This document shows, piece by piece, positions 1 to 8,866 of a stretch of DNA of 64,000 nucleotides; the first letter of the stretch is position 1; every line of letters starts with the position of its first letter. The notes beneath the pieces were generated by a model. The model saw nothing but the letters and a program-made list of their open reading frames with translations, was not told the origin of the DNA and searched no databases. This stretch comes from Polynucleobacter sp. MWH-UH35A (lineage in GTDB: Bacteria > Pseudomonadota > Gammaproteobacteria > Burkholderiales > Burkholderiaceae). The translations under genes were made by a program, and so were the position numbers. The stretch spans positions 992,001 through 1,056,000 of the forward strand of contig NZ_CP061285.1 in NCBI RefSeq assembly GCF_018687075.1, in the 5' to 3' direction.

Positions 1-456
1 CATTGGCATTGAAAGTACGTCGATACCCTCTTCCCTTAATGCTTCGGCTTCATCTAAGGTAGTTTGGCCGCGAATACTTCTCTCGGGAGACTCCTTATAG
101 TGAATCTTTCTGGCTTCATCCGCAAAAGAATCACCAACATCTTCTGAGCGACCCATTAATTCACGCATGCCTTTTAAGAAGGCAGCTTGAACCTGTGCCT
201 CCAGATCAGAATGATCTTTGCCGGTAAGAGCAACTACGCCTCCACTTAGATTTTCTGAATGAGTCTGAGGGACTGCTAACTCAGTCGAGGCAGATTTGCC
301 AATATGTGGAGCTGAAGGCATGCGGGTGACTTCTGTACTTTCACACACAGGACAAGCCAGGATACCCTTCTCTTGCTGCGCAAGGCAGTCCTCTTCCGAG
401 GCAAACCAACCTTCAAATCGATGGTCTAGTGGACAAGCTAAGTTATAAACTTTCAT
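1..456 (-). CDS. DUF1178 family protein, 3' end cut by window edge
   Basis: The frame is open from ATG at 456 to base 1, giving 152 residues. The product is a small cytoplasmic protein that I recognise as the DUF1178 family of unknown function. Cys8 and His12 near the start and a Cys35-x-x-Cys38 pair look like a small metal-binding knuckle. A charged, probably helical middle follows. The visible C-terminus (DVLSMPM) is close to where family members end, so only a few residues should be missing. It lies downstream of the Nudix gene in the same direction, 64 bp away, and both may be read from the nuo side. No reaction is known. Confidence 0.8.
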   Translation of the reverse strand, partial: MKVYNLACPLDHRFEGWFASEEDCLAQQEKGILACPVCESTEVTRMPSAPHIGKSASTELAVPQTHSENLSGGVVALTGKDHSDLEAQVQAAFLKGMRELMGRSEDVGDSFADEARKIHYKESPERSIRGQTTLDEAEALREEGIDVLSMPM

Positions 457-520
457 AAAACGTATATTGGGGCAAAAACGATAAATTCAACACCCCTATT
501 TTAATCGGGTTTGAATTTAT

Positions 521-1120
521 CTACTTGATAGGCATGGGCTTTACTAAGCCCTTGCGATATCGATCAAGCCAGTAAGTGGATATGGTGGTTTTGACGTCGG
601 TAATCTCACCGGACTCAACCCAACCCAGCAATTGATCCAGTGGAGCGGCAAATACATCTAAAAACTCTTCATCATCTAAATGGCTATTACCAGGGACCAG
701 ATCTTCAGCCAAATAAATATCAATGAACTCGGTTGAATAAGAAATCACCGGATGTATACGTCGTACATAACTCCATTTTTTTGCCGTATAACCTGTTTCT
801 TCTTGAAGCTCTCGTTGCGCACAAACTAAATGATCTTCACTGGGATCTAATTTTCCAGCAGGAATCTCTATGCAGGCTTTTGCTATTGGATAACGATACT
901 GGCGCTCAAGAAGCACCCTGCCATCATCCAAAATCGCAATAATAGCCACTGCCCCAGGATGCGTTAAATACTCACGAATAGCCTGCTCACCATCGGGCAG
1001 AGATACCGTATCCCTTTTCATATTTAAAAAGATACCGCCGTATAGATCCTCACCTGAGATACGCTCTTCACGTAAATGGATATCACCCACAGGCAAATCT
1101 TCAAAGGTCTTTTCAGTCAT
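521..1120 (-). CDS. nudF: Nudix hydrolase, ADP-ribose pyrophosphatase type
   Basis: This is a 199-residue cytoplasmic Nudix enzyme that probably hydrolyses ADP-ribose or related nucleoside diphosphate sugars to AMP plus a sugar phosphate. The Nudix box is complete at residues 89-111: Gly89, Glu95, Arg103, Glu104, Glu107, Glu108 and Gly110, with the EExG core that binds Mg2+. Length and the preceding strand (IIAILDDGRVLLERQYRYP) fit the ADP-ribose pyrophosphatase branch rather than MutT. It starts at ATG 1120, 124 bp after nuoN, with a terminator in between, so it probably has its own promoter. The substrate is inferred from family resemblance only. Confidence 0.85.
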   Translation of the reverse strand: MTEKTFEDLPVGDIHLREERISGEDLYGGIFLNMKRDTVSLPDGEQAIREYLTHPGAVAIIAILDDGRVLLERQYRYPIAKACIEIPAGKLDPSEDHLVCAQRELQEETGYTAKKWSYVRRIHPVISYSTEFIDIYLAEDLVPGNSHLDDEEFLDVFAAPLDQLLGWVESGEITDVKTTISTYWLDRYRKGLVKPMPIK

Positions 1121-1192
1121 GGTTCTTAATAAAAATATTTATGCAGTGAATAGTTTAAGCATCTTAATTAATCTAGATGTCATTTTGATGGC

Positions 1193-1225
1193 CTAAAAAC
1201 AATAAAGGCCCCTTGCGGAGCCTTT
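1193..1225 (-). terminator. Rho-independent terminator after nuoN
   Basis: On the minus strand a 9-bp stem (AAAGGCTCC with GGGGCCTTT, one G-U pair) closes a GCAA tetraloop and is followed by a T-rich run. It lies 20 bp past the nuoN stop codon and should end the complex I transcript. Confidence 0.8.
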
Positions 1226-1244
1226 AGAGAGATGCCTCGCTTAA

Positions 1245-2744
1245 TTATGACCCCAATAGAGTGCGGCGCATCGCATCCAGACAGAGACTCATCAAACCTG
1301 CGGGGACAATGCCAATAGCCAATACCAGAATGCTATTTAGACTCAAAATGCCTTTAGCAAAGCCAGATCCAGAAACGGTGATTTCATGCTCAGGTTCATC
1401 AAAGTACATGACCTTAACCACTCTGAGGTAGTAGAAAGCGCCAATCAATGATGCTATGACAGCAATAACGGCTAAGAAGGTATGCTCAGCATCCACCAAA
1501 GCCTCAAGAACACCCAACTTAGCAGCAAAACCCACTGTAGGCGGAATACCGGCTAAGGAGAACATCATGACAAGGCCAATAAATGCAAACCATGGATGTT
1601 TCTTGTTCAGACCCTTGAGACCATCTAAGGTTTCACAGTCATAACCTTTACGAGATAACACCATCAATAAACCGAAGGTGCCAAGTGTAGTTAATACATA
1701 AGTGATAGCGTAGAACATGGCTGCGCTAAATGCATGGTCGTCAAATACGGAGAGCATGCCTAAGAGCACAAAACCCATTTGCGCAATAGCTGAATAAGCC
1801 AACATGCGCTTCACATTAGTCTGGGCAATCGCAGTCACGTTACCAACCACAAGGGATAGCACTGCTAGCAAAACCAACATTGGCTGCCAGTCACCTAGCA
1901 ATGGCAGCAAGGTATTGACCAGTAAACGGAACAATAATGCAAAAGCAGCCAACTTTGGAGCTGCAGCAATCATCAAAGTGACGGCTGTTGGTGCGCCTTG
2001 ATAAACATCAGGCACCCACATGTGGAATGGAACCACACCCAATTTGAAAGCTAAACCAGCTACGATAAATACCAATCCAAAAGCCATTACCAAATGATTT
2101 ACACGGGGGTCAGCAACGGTTTTAAAGATTTCGATTAAGTCCAGGGATCCAGTAACGCCATAAAGCATCGACATGCCATAAAGCAAGAAACCAGATGCTA
2201 ACGCGCCCAAAATGAAATACTTAATGCCTGCCTCTACACTCTTTTCGCTTCCATGACGCATTGCAACCAATGCATAAGTTGGCAGAGCCATCAGCTCTAA
2301 GCCGAGATACAAAGTCAGAAGATTTGCGCCAGAGATCAATACGAATTGACCAAGCAATGCAAGCAAAGCCAAGACGATAAAGTCAGGACGGAATAAAGCG
2401 CGATCCATTAAATATTGCTTGGAATAAATCAAACTAACCAATACAGCAATGCATGAACAGGCCTTAAGCAAGTTCGAAAATGGATCAGACTGGAACAAGC
2501 CATTCATTGCCACTAAAGCGGGATCACCCATGCGTCCTACAAAAGCAAAAATGAGGTAGGCCAACAAAATAATCGAGAAGAAATAAACAAATCCAACGCC
2601 ACGTGGAGTATGGAAAATATCTTGCTCTACACCTGGTGTGGACGTGACCCTCTCGCGAACATAAACGCTAGCAACCAATAGCAAACAGGTTGCTACGAGC
2701 AAAACAAGTTCCGGCAGGATGGCGTATAGGTCGAATGCTTGCAT
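1245..2744 (-). CDS. nuoN: NADH-quinone oxidoreductase subunit N
   Basis: This is a 499-residue antiporter-like membrane subunit of respiratory complex I, which couples NADH oxidation and quinone reduction to proton pumping across the inner membrane. The protein is almost entirely hydrophobic with about 14 transmembrane segments. It carries the family stretch [19 protein letters not shown], containing the membrane glutamate, and a lysine-containing segment around the [16 protein letters not shown] motif typical of NuoN. It is the last gene of the nuo operon, 10 bp after nuoM, and is followed by a terminator. Length and motifs are normal. Confidence 0.97.
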   Translation of the reverse strand: MQAFDLYAILPELVLLVATCLLLVASVYVRERVTSTPGVEQDIFHTPRGVGFVYFFSIILLAYLIFAFVGRMGDPALVAMNGLFQSDPFSNLLKACSCIAVLVSLIYSKQYLMDRALFRPDFIVLALLALLGQFVLISGANLLTLYLGLELMALPTYALVAMRHGSEKSVEAGIKYFILGALASGFLLYGMSMLYGVTGSLDLIEIFKTVADPRVNHLVMAFGLVFIVAGLAFKLGVVPFHMWVPDVYQGAPTAVTLMIAAAPKLAAFALLFRLLVNTLLPLLGDWQPMLVLLAVLSLVVGNVTAIAQTNVKRMLAYSAIAQMGFVLLGMLSVFDDHAFSAAMFYAITYVLTTLGTFGLLMVLSRKGYDCETLDGLKGLNKKHPWFAFIGLVMMFSLAGIPPTVGFAAKLGVLEALVDAEHTFLAVIAVIASLIGAFYYLRVVKVMYFDEPEHEITVSGSGFAKGILSLNSILVLAIGIVPAGLMSLCLDAMRRTLLGS

Positions 2745-2754
2745 TTGTACTTAC

Positions 2755-4221
2755 TCAGAGTTTGCTTACAGCAACATGCTGCAGCAGATTAATCACGGCT
2801 GGATGAATAATGTCGGTAAATGGCTTTGGATATACACCCATACCAATCACACAGATGGATAGAACTACCATTAAAAAATACTCACGGCAATTGAGGTCCT
2901 TCAACTCTTCAACATGGGCGTTATTAATGGTGCCAAAAAATACCCTTTTCACCATCCAGAGTGAATAGGCAGCACCCAAAATTAATGCAGTCGCTGCCAG
3001 GATGCCGATAACAAAGTCATAATCAACCGCAGCCAATATCACCATAAATTCGCCGACGAAACCAGAAGTTGCTGGTAGACCACAGTTAGCCATGGCCATC
3101 AACACAGCGAATGCGGTAAATGCTGGCATACGATGCACAACGCCACCGTAATCAGCGATCTGACGGGTATGCATACGGTCATACAACACGCCAATCGATA
3201 AGAACATTGCGCCAGCAACAAAGCCATGTGAAATCATTTGTACAATGCCGCCCTCAATCCCTAGTGGACTGAAGAGGAAGAAGCCTAAGGTGACAAAACC
3301 CATATGCGCTACCGATGAGTACGCAACCAGCTTTTTCATATCCTTTTGAACTAAAGCAACTGCGCCAACATAAATCACAGCAACCAAAGACAAGAAAATC
3401 ACAAATGGGCCTAAATACTGGCTCGCGTCTGGTGCAATCGGCAATGAGAAACGTAGGAATCCATACGCACCCAGCTTAAGCATGATTGCGGCCAAGACTA
3501 CGGAGCCTCCGGTAGGCGCTTCAACGTGCACATCAGGTAACCATGTATGCAATGGCCACATTGGCACCTTCACTGCAAATGCCATAAAGAAAGCAGCAAA
3601 CAATAGAATTTGCTCAACAATATCTAGGCGGGCATTTTGCCAGGCCAAGATATCAAAGGTATTGGTTACGTTGTACAGATACAGCATGGCAATTAAAGTA
3701 AGCAAAGAGCCAAGCAATGTGTACAAGAAGAACTTGAATGCAGCGTAAATACGATTATGGCCACCCCATACACCAATAATGATGTACATCGGAATCAATG
3801 TTGCTTCAAAGAAAACGTAGAACAGCAATGCATCGAGCGCACAAAATACGCCAATCATTAATCCAGAAAGGATCATGAAGGAAGCCATGTATTGAGATAC
3901 TTTGGTTTCTATCACTTCCCAGGCTGCAATCACCACAATGACGTTGATGAAGGCAGTAAGCACAATAAACCAGACAGAAATACCATCAATGCCCAGATAG
4001 TAATTAATGTCGTAGCGCGGGATCCAGCTAATCTTTTCTACAAACTGCATGCCAGAATTGGCAATATCAAAATTGAGTACCAATGGGAGTGTTGCGATAA
4101 AGCCCAGAACAGCACCAATTAAGGCTAACCAGCGAACGCCGGCAGTTGGCTTTTCGGAACCATAGAACAAAATAATGAGTCCAAAGACAATCGGGGTCCA
4201 GATGGCGTAAGAAAGAATCAT
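2755..4221 (-). CDS. nuoM: NADH-quinone oxidoreductase subunit M
   Basis: This is a 488-residue antiporter-like proton-pumping subunit of complex I. About 14 transmembrane helices are visible. The essential membrane glutamate is at Glu139 in the segment FYVFFEATLIPMY, and the motif WPLHTWLPDVHVEAPTGGSV is intact. It sits between nuoL (24 bp upstream) and nuoN (10 bp downstream) in the standard order. Nothing unusual is seen in length or residues. A good ATG start and strong family identity leave little doubt. Confidence 0.97.
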   Translation of the reverse strand: MILSYAIWTPIVFGLIILFYGSEKPTAGVRWLALIGAVLGFIATLPLVLNFDIANSGMQFVEKISWIPRYDINYYLGIDGISVWFIVLTAFINVIVVIAAWEVIETKVSQYMASFMILSGLMIGVFCALDALLFYVFFEATLIPMYIIIGVWGGHNRIYAAFKFFLYTLLGSLLTLIAMLYLYNVTNTFDILAWQNARLDIVEQILLFAAFFMAFAVKVPMWPLHTWLPDVHVEAPTGGSVVLAAIMLKLGAYGFLRFSLPIAPDASQYLGPFVIFLSLVAVIYVGAVALVQKDMKKLVAYSSVAHMGFVTLGFFLFSPLGIEGGIVQMISHGFVAGAMFLSIGVLYDRMHTRQIADYGGVVHRMPAFTAFAVLMAMANCGLPATSGFVGEFMVILAAVDYDFVIGILAATALILGAAYSLWMVKRVFFGTINNAHVEELKDLNCREYFLMVVLSICVIGMGVYPKPFTDIIHPAVINLLQHVAVSKL

Positions 4222-4245
4222 AGTGGCTACTTAAGTAACAAAGGC

Positions 4246-6306
4246 CTAGCGAACAAAAGGCAGGTAAGCATACATAACCCAAGCAAGCAGCACCGCTAAG
4301 CCCGCAATCATTGCGAAGGCATAGTGATACAGATAACCGGATTGCAAATGGCGAATGACTCCGGCAAAGCGCCCTACTGCATGCGCACTGCCGTTAACAA
4401 TGAATCCATCGATAACCTTTTGATCACCGCGATGCCACAAGAGGCTGCCGATCCAAATGAGACCTTTGGCAAACACAGCTTGGTTAAATTCATCGAGGTA
4501 GTACTTGTTATCAAATAATTTTTTGATTGGTGCAAAAGCTTGAGCAACTTTTGCCGGTAACTTTGGTGCCCAAAGATAACCAATGGCGGCGGTCAATACA
4601 CCAAGCACTACCAATAACAATACTGGGGATGTAAATGCATGCATAGCCATGGCAACTGGGCCATGGAATTCATCCTCTAACTCTTTCATGACTGGATGAC
4701 GAGCTAAATCAATGAATATGGAATCACCAAAGTAAGTTCCAAATAGTAATGGAGATATTGTGTAGAAACCAATGATCACCGATGGGATCGCCAAGAGAAT
4801 CAAAGGCAATGTCACAACAAACGGTGATTCATGTGGTTTTTGACCTGGAGCCAATCCATGGTGCGCATGGTCATCGCCCTGCTCCGCATGATCGTGGTGG
4901 TGGTCATGGGCATGGGCATCATCATGACCCCAGCGTGCTTTTCCGTGGAAAACATAGAAATACAGACGGAAGGAATACAAAGCAGTCACAAATACACTAG
5001 CCATTACTGCAAAGTACGCAAATCCAGAACCTGGGATATGGCTTGCAGCAACCGCTTCAATAATGGAGTCTTTTGAATAGAAACCAGAGAAGAATGGTGT
5101 ACCCACTAAAGCCAGGTTACCCAATAACATCATGAGGCAAGTAATAGGCATGTATTTCCAGAGACCACCCATCTTGCGCATATCTTGCTCATGATGCATA
5201 CCAAGAATTACGCTACCGGCCGCAAGAAACAGCAAGGCCTTAAAGAATGCGTGGGTCATTAAATGGAAGATAGCAACTGGGTATGCTGAAACACCTAATG
5301 CAACAGTCATATATCCCAACTGAGATAAGGTGGAATACGCAACGACACGTTTAATGTCGTTCTGCACAATACCGAGGAAGCCCATAAAGAGCGCAGTGAT
5401 TGACCCAATCACCAAGATAAAGCTTAATGCTGCATCTGAGAGCTCGAATAATGGTGACATGCGAGACACCATGAAGATCCCTGCAGTAACCATCGTCGCA
5501 GCATGAATCAATGCAGAAATTGGGGTTGGGCCTTCCATTGAATCAGGCAACCATACATGCAATGGGAATTGTGCAGATTTGCCCATTGCACCAATAAATA
5601 GGCAAATACATGCAACGGTCATCAAATTCCAGCCAGTTCCAGGGAGAGTTTGAGCTGCTAATGCGGAGTTCTGTGAAAAGATCACGTCGTACTGCATCGA
5701 GCCTGTGCTCGCAAGCAAGATACCAATGCCCAGAATGAAGCCAAAGTCACCCACACGATTAACCAAGAAGGCCTTCATATTGGCAAAGACAGCAGACTGG
5801 CGCTCAAAATAGAATCCGATCAACAAATAGGACACTACACCCACTGCCTCCCATCCAAAGAAGAGCTGCAAGAGGTTATTACTCATCACCAGCATCAACA
5901 TGGCGAAAGTAAATAGTGAAATATATGAGAAGAAACGGTTGTAGCCCTCTTCACCATGCATATAGCCAATGGTGTAGATGTGAACCATCAATGACACAAA
6001 GGTCACTACGCACATCATGGTTGCAGTCAGAGGGTCAATCAGGAAACCAATATCTAAATTAAGCTCACCCAACTGCATCCAACGATACACAGTTCCATTG
6101 AAATAGAAACCGTCCATCACCTGAACCAACACATTGCAAGAAAGTACAAATGCAATTGTTACGCCCAAGATAGTCACGAACTGACTTGCGCCATGACCGA
6201 TGCGATTACCACCTAATTTAGTACCAAAGAAGCCAGCAATGATGGAGCCAACTAGCGGCGCCAAGGGAATTGCGCACAGTACGGGAATATTTAAGGTCAA
6301 TTGCAT
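4246..6306 (-). CDS. nuoL: NADH-quinone oxidoreductase subunit L, with His-rich loop
   Basis: This is the 686-residue largest antiporter-like subunit of complex I, carrying the long lateral helix that spans the membrane arm. The key glutamate is Glu153 in QLFFGWEAVGVVSYLL, and the motif FPLHVWLPDSMEGPTPISAL is intact. A very histidine- and aspartate-rich hydrophilic loop at about residues 461-486 (DDAHAHDHHHDHAEQG and following) interrupts the C-terminal membrane domain. This loop is not part of the catalytic core and looks able to bind metal. The gene starts 2 bp after the nuoK stop and precedes nuoM by 24 bp. Confidence 0.97.
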   Translation of the reverse strand: MQLTLNIPVLCAIPLAPLVGSIIAGFFGTKLGGNRIGHGASQFVTILGVTIAFVLSCNVLVQVMDGFYFNGTVYRWMQLGELNLDIGFLIDPLTATMMCVVTFVSLMVHIYTIGYMHGEEGYNRFFSYISLFTFAMLMLVMSNNLLQLFFGWEAVGVVSYLLIGFYFERQSAVFANMKAFLVNRVGDFGFILGIGILLASTGSMQYDVIFSQNSALAAQTLPGTGWNLMTVACICLFIGAMGKSAQFPLHVWLPDSMEGPTPISALIHAATMVTAGIFMVSRMSPLFELSDAALSFILVIGSITALFMGFLGIVQNDIKRVVAYSTLSQLGYMTVALGVSAYPVAIFHLMTHAFFKALLFLAAGSVILGMHHEQDMRKMGGLWKYMPITCLMMLLGNLALVGTPFFSGFYSKDSIIEAVAASHIPGSGFAYFAVMASVFVTALYSFRLYFYVFHGKARWGHDDAHAHDHHHDHAEQGDDHAHHGLAPGQKPHESPFVVTLPLILLAIPSVIIGFYTISPLLFGTYFGDSIFIDLARHPVMKELEDEFHGPVAMAMHAFTSPVLLLVVLGVLTAAIGYLWAPKLPAKVAQAFAPIKKLFDNKYYLDEFNQAVFAKGLIWIGSLLWHRGDQKVIDGFIVNGSAHAVGRFAGVIRHLQSGYLYHYAFAMIAGLAVLLAWVMYAYLPFVR

Positions 6307-6308
6307 GA

Positions 6309-6617
6309 CTAGCCTTTTAGGTGGTCAAGATCTTCAGCATTAATGGTGTCAACCTTACGGAAGAGCACAACCAAAATTGCCAAACCGATAGCTGCTTCAG
6401 CAGCTGCCACAGTCAAAATAAAGAATACGAATACTTGACCCGCCATATCGCCCAAATAATGAGAGAAAGCGACAAAGTTCATGTTCACTGCAAGCAACAT
6501 CAATTCAATTGCCATCAGCAAAACAATCACATTCTTACGGTTCAAGAAAATTCCAATAACACTGGTTGCGAAAAGGATCGCACCAAGGACTAAGTAGTGA
6601 GCAAGAGTGATATTCAT
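6309..6617 (-). CDS. nuoK: NADH-quinone oxidoreductase subunit K
   Basis: This is a 102-residue three-helix membrane subunit of complex I, part of the proton path between the quinone site and the antiporter subunits. The two conserved membrane glutamates are visible at Glu38 (MAIELML) and Glu74 ([10 protein letters not shown]). They correspond to Glu36 and Glu72 of the E. coli protein. The start codon overlaps the nuoJ stop by 4 bp, and nuoL follows after 2 bp, so translation is probably coupled. Length is standard. Confidence 0.97.
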   Translation of the reverse strand: MNITLAHYLVLGAILFATSVIGIFLNRKNVIVLLMAIELMLLAVNMNFVAFSHYLGDMAGQVFVFFILTVAAAEAAIGLAILVVLFRKVDTINAEDLDHLKG

Positions 6618-7261
6618 TTTTTAGCCTCTCTTGCATCCTGCTTTGCAGCCATATCTGAGCCCATCTTGACAATGCGCATACGATCTCCAGCAATGACATT
6701 GACCTGCTCGTGAATATTTTGTGCTTTCGAGTCTTTGCGGTTGCGCAATGTCAAAGCAACGGCGGCAATAATCGCAACCAACAAGATCACACCAGCCACT
6801 TCAAAAGCGTAAACATAGTCAACGAAGATCAACATACCTAAAGCTTGAGTGTTATTAGCCATCACCTCTTCTGGCATGGGCTGAACAGGTGCATTAGTAC
6901 CGATAAAGCTACGAATAATCACAATTGATAATTCCAAAACAATCACCGCACCCATTAAAAAGGCTACGGGTAAGAATTTTTTGAAATCACGGCGCAGATG
7001 CTCCAAATCCAAATCGAGCATCATGACTACGAAAAGGAATAAAACCATTACAGCGCCAACATAAACCAGAATCAGAGCCAAGCTTAAGAACTCAGCCTTC
7101 AGCAGCATCCAAAGTCCTGATGCACAAAAGAAAGCTAGCACCAAGAACAAGGCAGCATGCACAGGATTGCGAGCTGTAATCACGCGCAAAGCAGAAATTA
7201 CTAGCAAACCCGCAAAGCCGTAGAAGAAAACAGCAAATAAAGTGGATGGATCGAATGTCAT
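6614..7261 (-). CDS. nuoJ: NADH-quinone oxidoreductase subunit J
   Basis: This is a 215-residue membrane subunit of complex I with five predicted transmembrane helices in its first 170 residues. The conserved segment [22 protein letters not shown] is at about residues 60-82; this is the helix with a pi-bulge in known structures. The C-terminal tail of about 45 residues is charged and probably cytoplasmic. It overlaps nuoK by 4 bp and follows nuoI after 20 bp. Nothing is missing. Confidence 0.96.
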   Translation of the reverse strand: MTFDPSTLFAVFFYGFAGLLVISALRVITARNPVHAALFLVLAFFCASGLWMLLKAEFLSLALILVYVGAVMVLFLFVVMMLDLDLEHLRRDFKKFLPVAFLMGAVIVLELSIVIIRSFIGTNAPVQPMPEEVMANNTQALGMLIFVDYVYAFEVAGVILLVAIIAAVALTLRNRKDSKAQNIHEQVNVIAGDRMRIVKMGSDMAAKQDAREAKK

Positions 7262-7281
7262 ATTAGTTCAGCTCAATTCGA

Positions 7282-7773
7282 TTAACGGTAAGGTGCATCA
7301 GTTGCACGGTTAGCGGCGATATCTTTTTCATATTTATCACCAACGGCCAGGAGCATTTCTTTTGTGAAGTACAAATCGCCACGCTTATCGCCAAAGTATT
7401 CAAAAATATTGGTTTCAACAATTGCATCAACTGGGCAAGCCTCTTCACAGAAACCACAGAAGATACATTTAGTAAGATCGATGTCATAACGAGAGGTACG
7501 ACGTGTGCCATCATCACGCTCCGCTGTTTCAATTGTGATTGCATAAGCCGGACATACCGCCTCACAAAGTTTGCAACCAATACAACGCTCTTCGCCATTT
7601 TCATATCGACGGAGTGCATGCAATCCGCGGAAGCGATTAGACAATGGCGTCTTCTCATCTGGATATTGAACCGTGATCTTAGGTTTAAAAAGATAGCGGC
7701 CAGTAATAGACATGCCAGTCAAGATGTCTTTAAGCATCAAGCTATCGAGGAATTGGGAAATTTTCTTAAACAT
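7282..7773 (-). CDS. nuoI: NADH-quinone oxidoreductase subunit I (two 4Fe-4S clusters)
   Basis: This is a 163-residue ferredoxin-like subunit of the peripheral arm of complex I, which carries electrons towards the terminal cluster. Two complete binding motifs are seen: Cys64, Cys67, Cys70, Cys74 and Cys103, Cys106, Cys109, Cys113, each ending CP. These hold clusters N6a and N6b in characterised enzymes. The N-terminal 30 residues form the amphipathic membrane-contact helices. The gene lies 11 bp after nuoH and 20 bp before nuoJ. Confidence 0.97.
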   Translation of the reverse strand: MFKKISQFLDSLMLKDILTGMSITGRYLFKPKITVQYPDEKTPLSNRFRGLHALRRYENGEERCIGCKLCEAVCPAYAITIETAERDDGTRRTSRYDIDLTKCIFCGFCEEACPVDAIVETNIFEYFGDKRGDLYFTKEMLLAVGDKYEKDIAANRATDAPYR

Positions 7774-7784
7774 GATTGATCAAC

Positions 7785-8858
7785 TTATTTCCAAATATTC
7801 CATGGGGAAACAACCCAAGCACCGATAACCACCACCCAGAATACTGAGATGGGAATAAAGATCTTCCAGCCTAAACGCATAATTTGGTCATAGCGATAGC
7901 GTGGCAATGTGGCACGCAACCAGATAACACAGGAAAGGAGGAAGAATGTCTTGCCAAATAACCAGAAGAAACCAGGTATATCACGCAAGATTGGTAAATC
8001 AACGATCGGCAACCAACCACCCAAGAACATGATGGAGGCAACGGCTGCAATCAAAATCATATTGGCGTATTCGGCCAAGAAGAACATGGCAAATGACATG
8101 CCTGAGTACTCAACCATATGTCCAGCAACAATTTCAGACTCACCCTCAACCACGTCAAATGGATGGCGGTTTGTTTCAGCAACACCAGAGATAAAGTAGA
8201 TTAAGAACATTGGCAGCAATGGGAGCCAATTCCATGAAAGGAAATTCAATCCCATGCCTGCAAAATAACCCTGCTCTTGCGACGCTACGATTGCGCTCAG
8301 ATTCAGAGATCCCGATGTCAGCAATACAGTAACTAAGGCGAAGCCCATAGCGATTTCATAAGAAATCATTTGTGCTGATGCGCGCATTGCGCCAAGAAAC
8401 GGGTATTTAGAGTTAGATGACCACCCTGCCAAGATCACTCCATAAACACCGATAGATGAAATTGCCATGATGTACAGAAGTCCAGCATTTACATCCGCTA
8501 ATACCATCTTCGCTTGAAATGGAATAACAGCCCATGCCGCAAACGCCGGCATGATCACCATAATTGGTGCTATGAAATACAGAACTTTGCTTGCCTGTGC
8601 AGGAGCAATGATCTCCTTCATCAAGAGTTTCAATGCATCCGCAATTGGTTGCAATAAACCCAAAGGTCCTACGCGATTCGGGCCAAGGCGAATATGCATC
8701 CAACCAATCAGTTTTCGCTCCCAAAGGGTTAAGTAAGCAACGCAACCGAACATAGGTAGCACGATGATGACGATGCGCACCAAAGCCCAAACCAATGGCC
8801 ATAAAGAACCAAAAATGGCTTCGCCTTGGGTGGTAACGAGGTTTAAGAAATCATCCAT
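7785..8858 (-). CDS. nuoH: NADH-quinone oxidoreductase subunit H
   Basis: This is a 357-residue membrane subunit that links the hydrophilic and membrane arms of complex I and forms the quinone chamber. About eight transmembrane helices are predicted. The diagnostic segments are [20 protein letters not shown] at about residues 46-65 and the polar loop [19 protein letters not shown] with its conserved acidic residues. It follows nuoG after 8 bp and precedes nuoI by 11 bp. It is of standard length with no damage. Confidence 0.97.
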   Translation of the reverse strand: MDDFLNLVTTQGEAIFGSLWPLVWALVRIVIIVLPMFGCVAYLTLWERKLIGWMHIRLGPNRVGPLGLLQPIADALKLLMKEIIAPAQASKVLYFIAPIMVIMPAFAAWAVIPFQAKMVLADVNAGLLYIMAISSIGVYGVILAGWSSNSKYPFLGAMRASAQMISYEIAMGFALVTVLLTSGSLNLSAIVASQEQGYFAGMGLNFLSWNWLPLLPMFLIYFISGVAETNRHPFDVVEGESEIVAGHMVEYSGMSFAMFFLAEYANMILIAAVASIMFLGGWLPIVDLPILRDIPGFFWLFGKTFFLLSCVIWLRATLPRYRYDQIMRLGWKIFIPISVFWVVVIGAWVVSPWNIWK

Positions 8859-8866
8859 CTCTTACC

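Noticed and set aside
4831..5076. Plus-strand frame opposite the NuoL His-rich loop
   Set aside because: It exists only because His codons read as Met/Val on the other strand; no start signal and no similarity.
7263..7658. 131-codon minus-strand frame overlapping nuoI
   Set aside because: A shifted reading of nuoI, which has both cluster motifs in its own frame; the alternative is Met/Val/Leu-rich without a domain.
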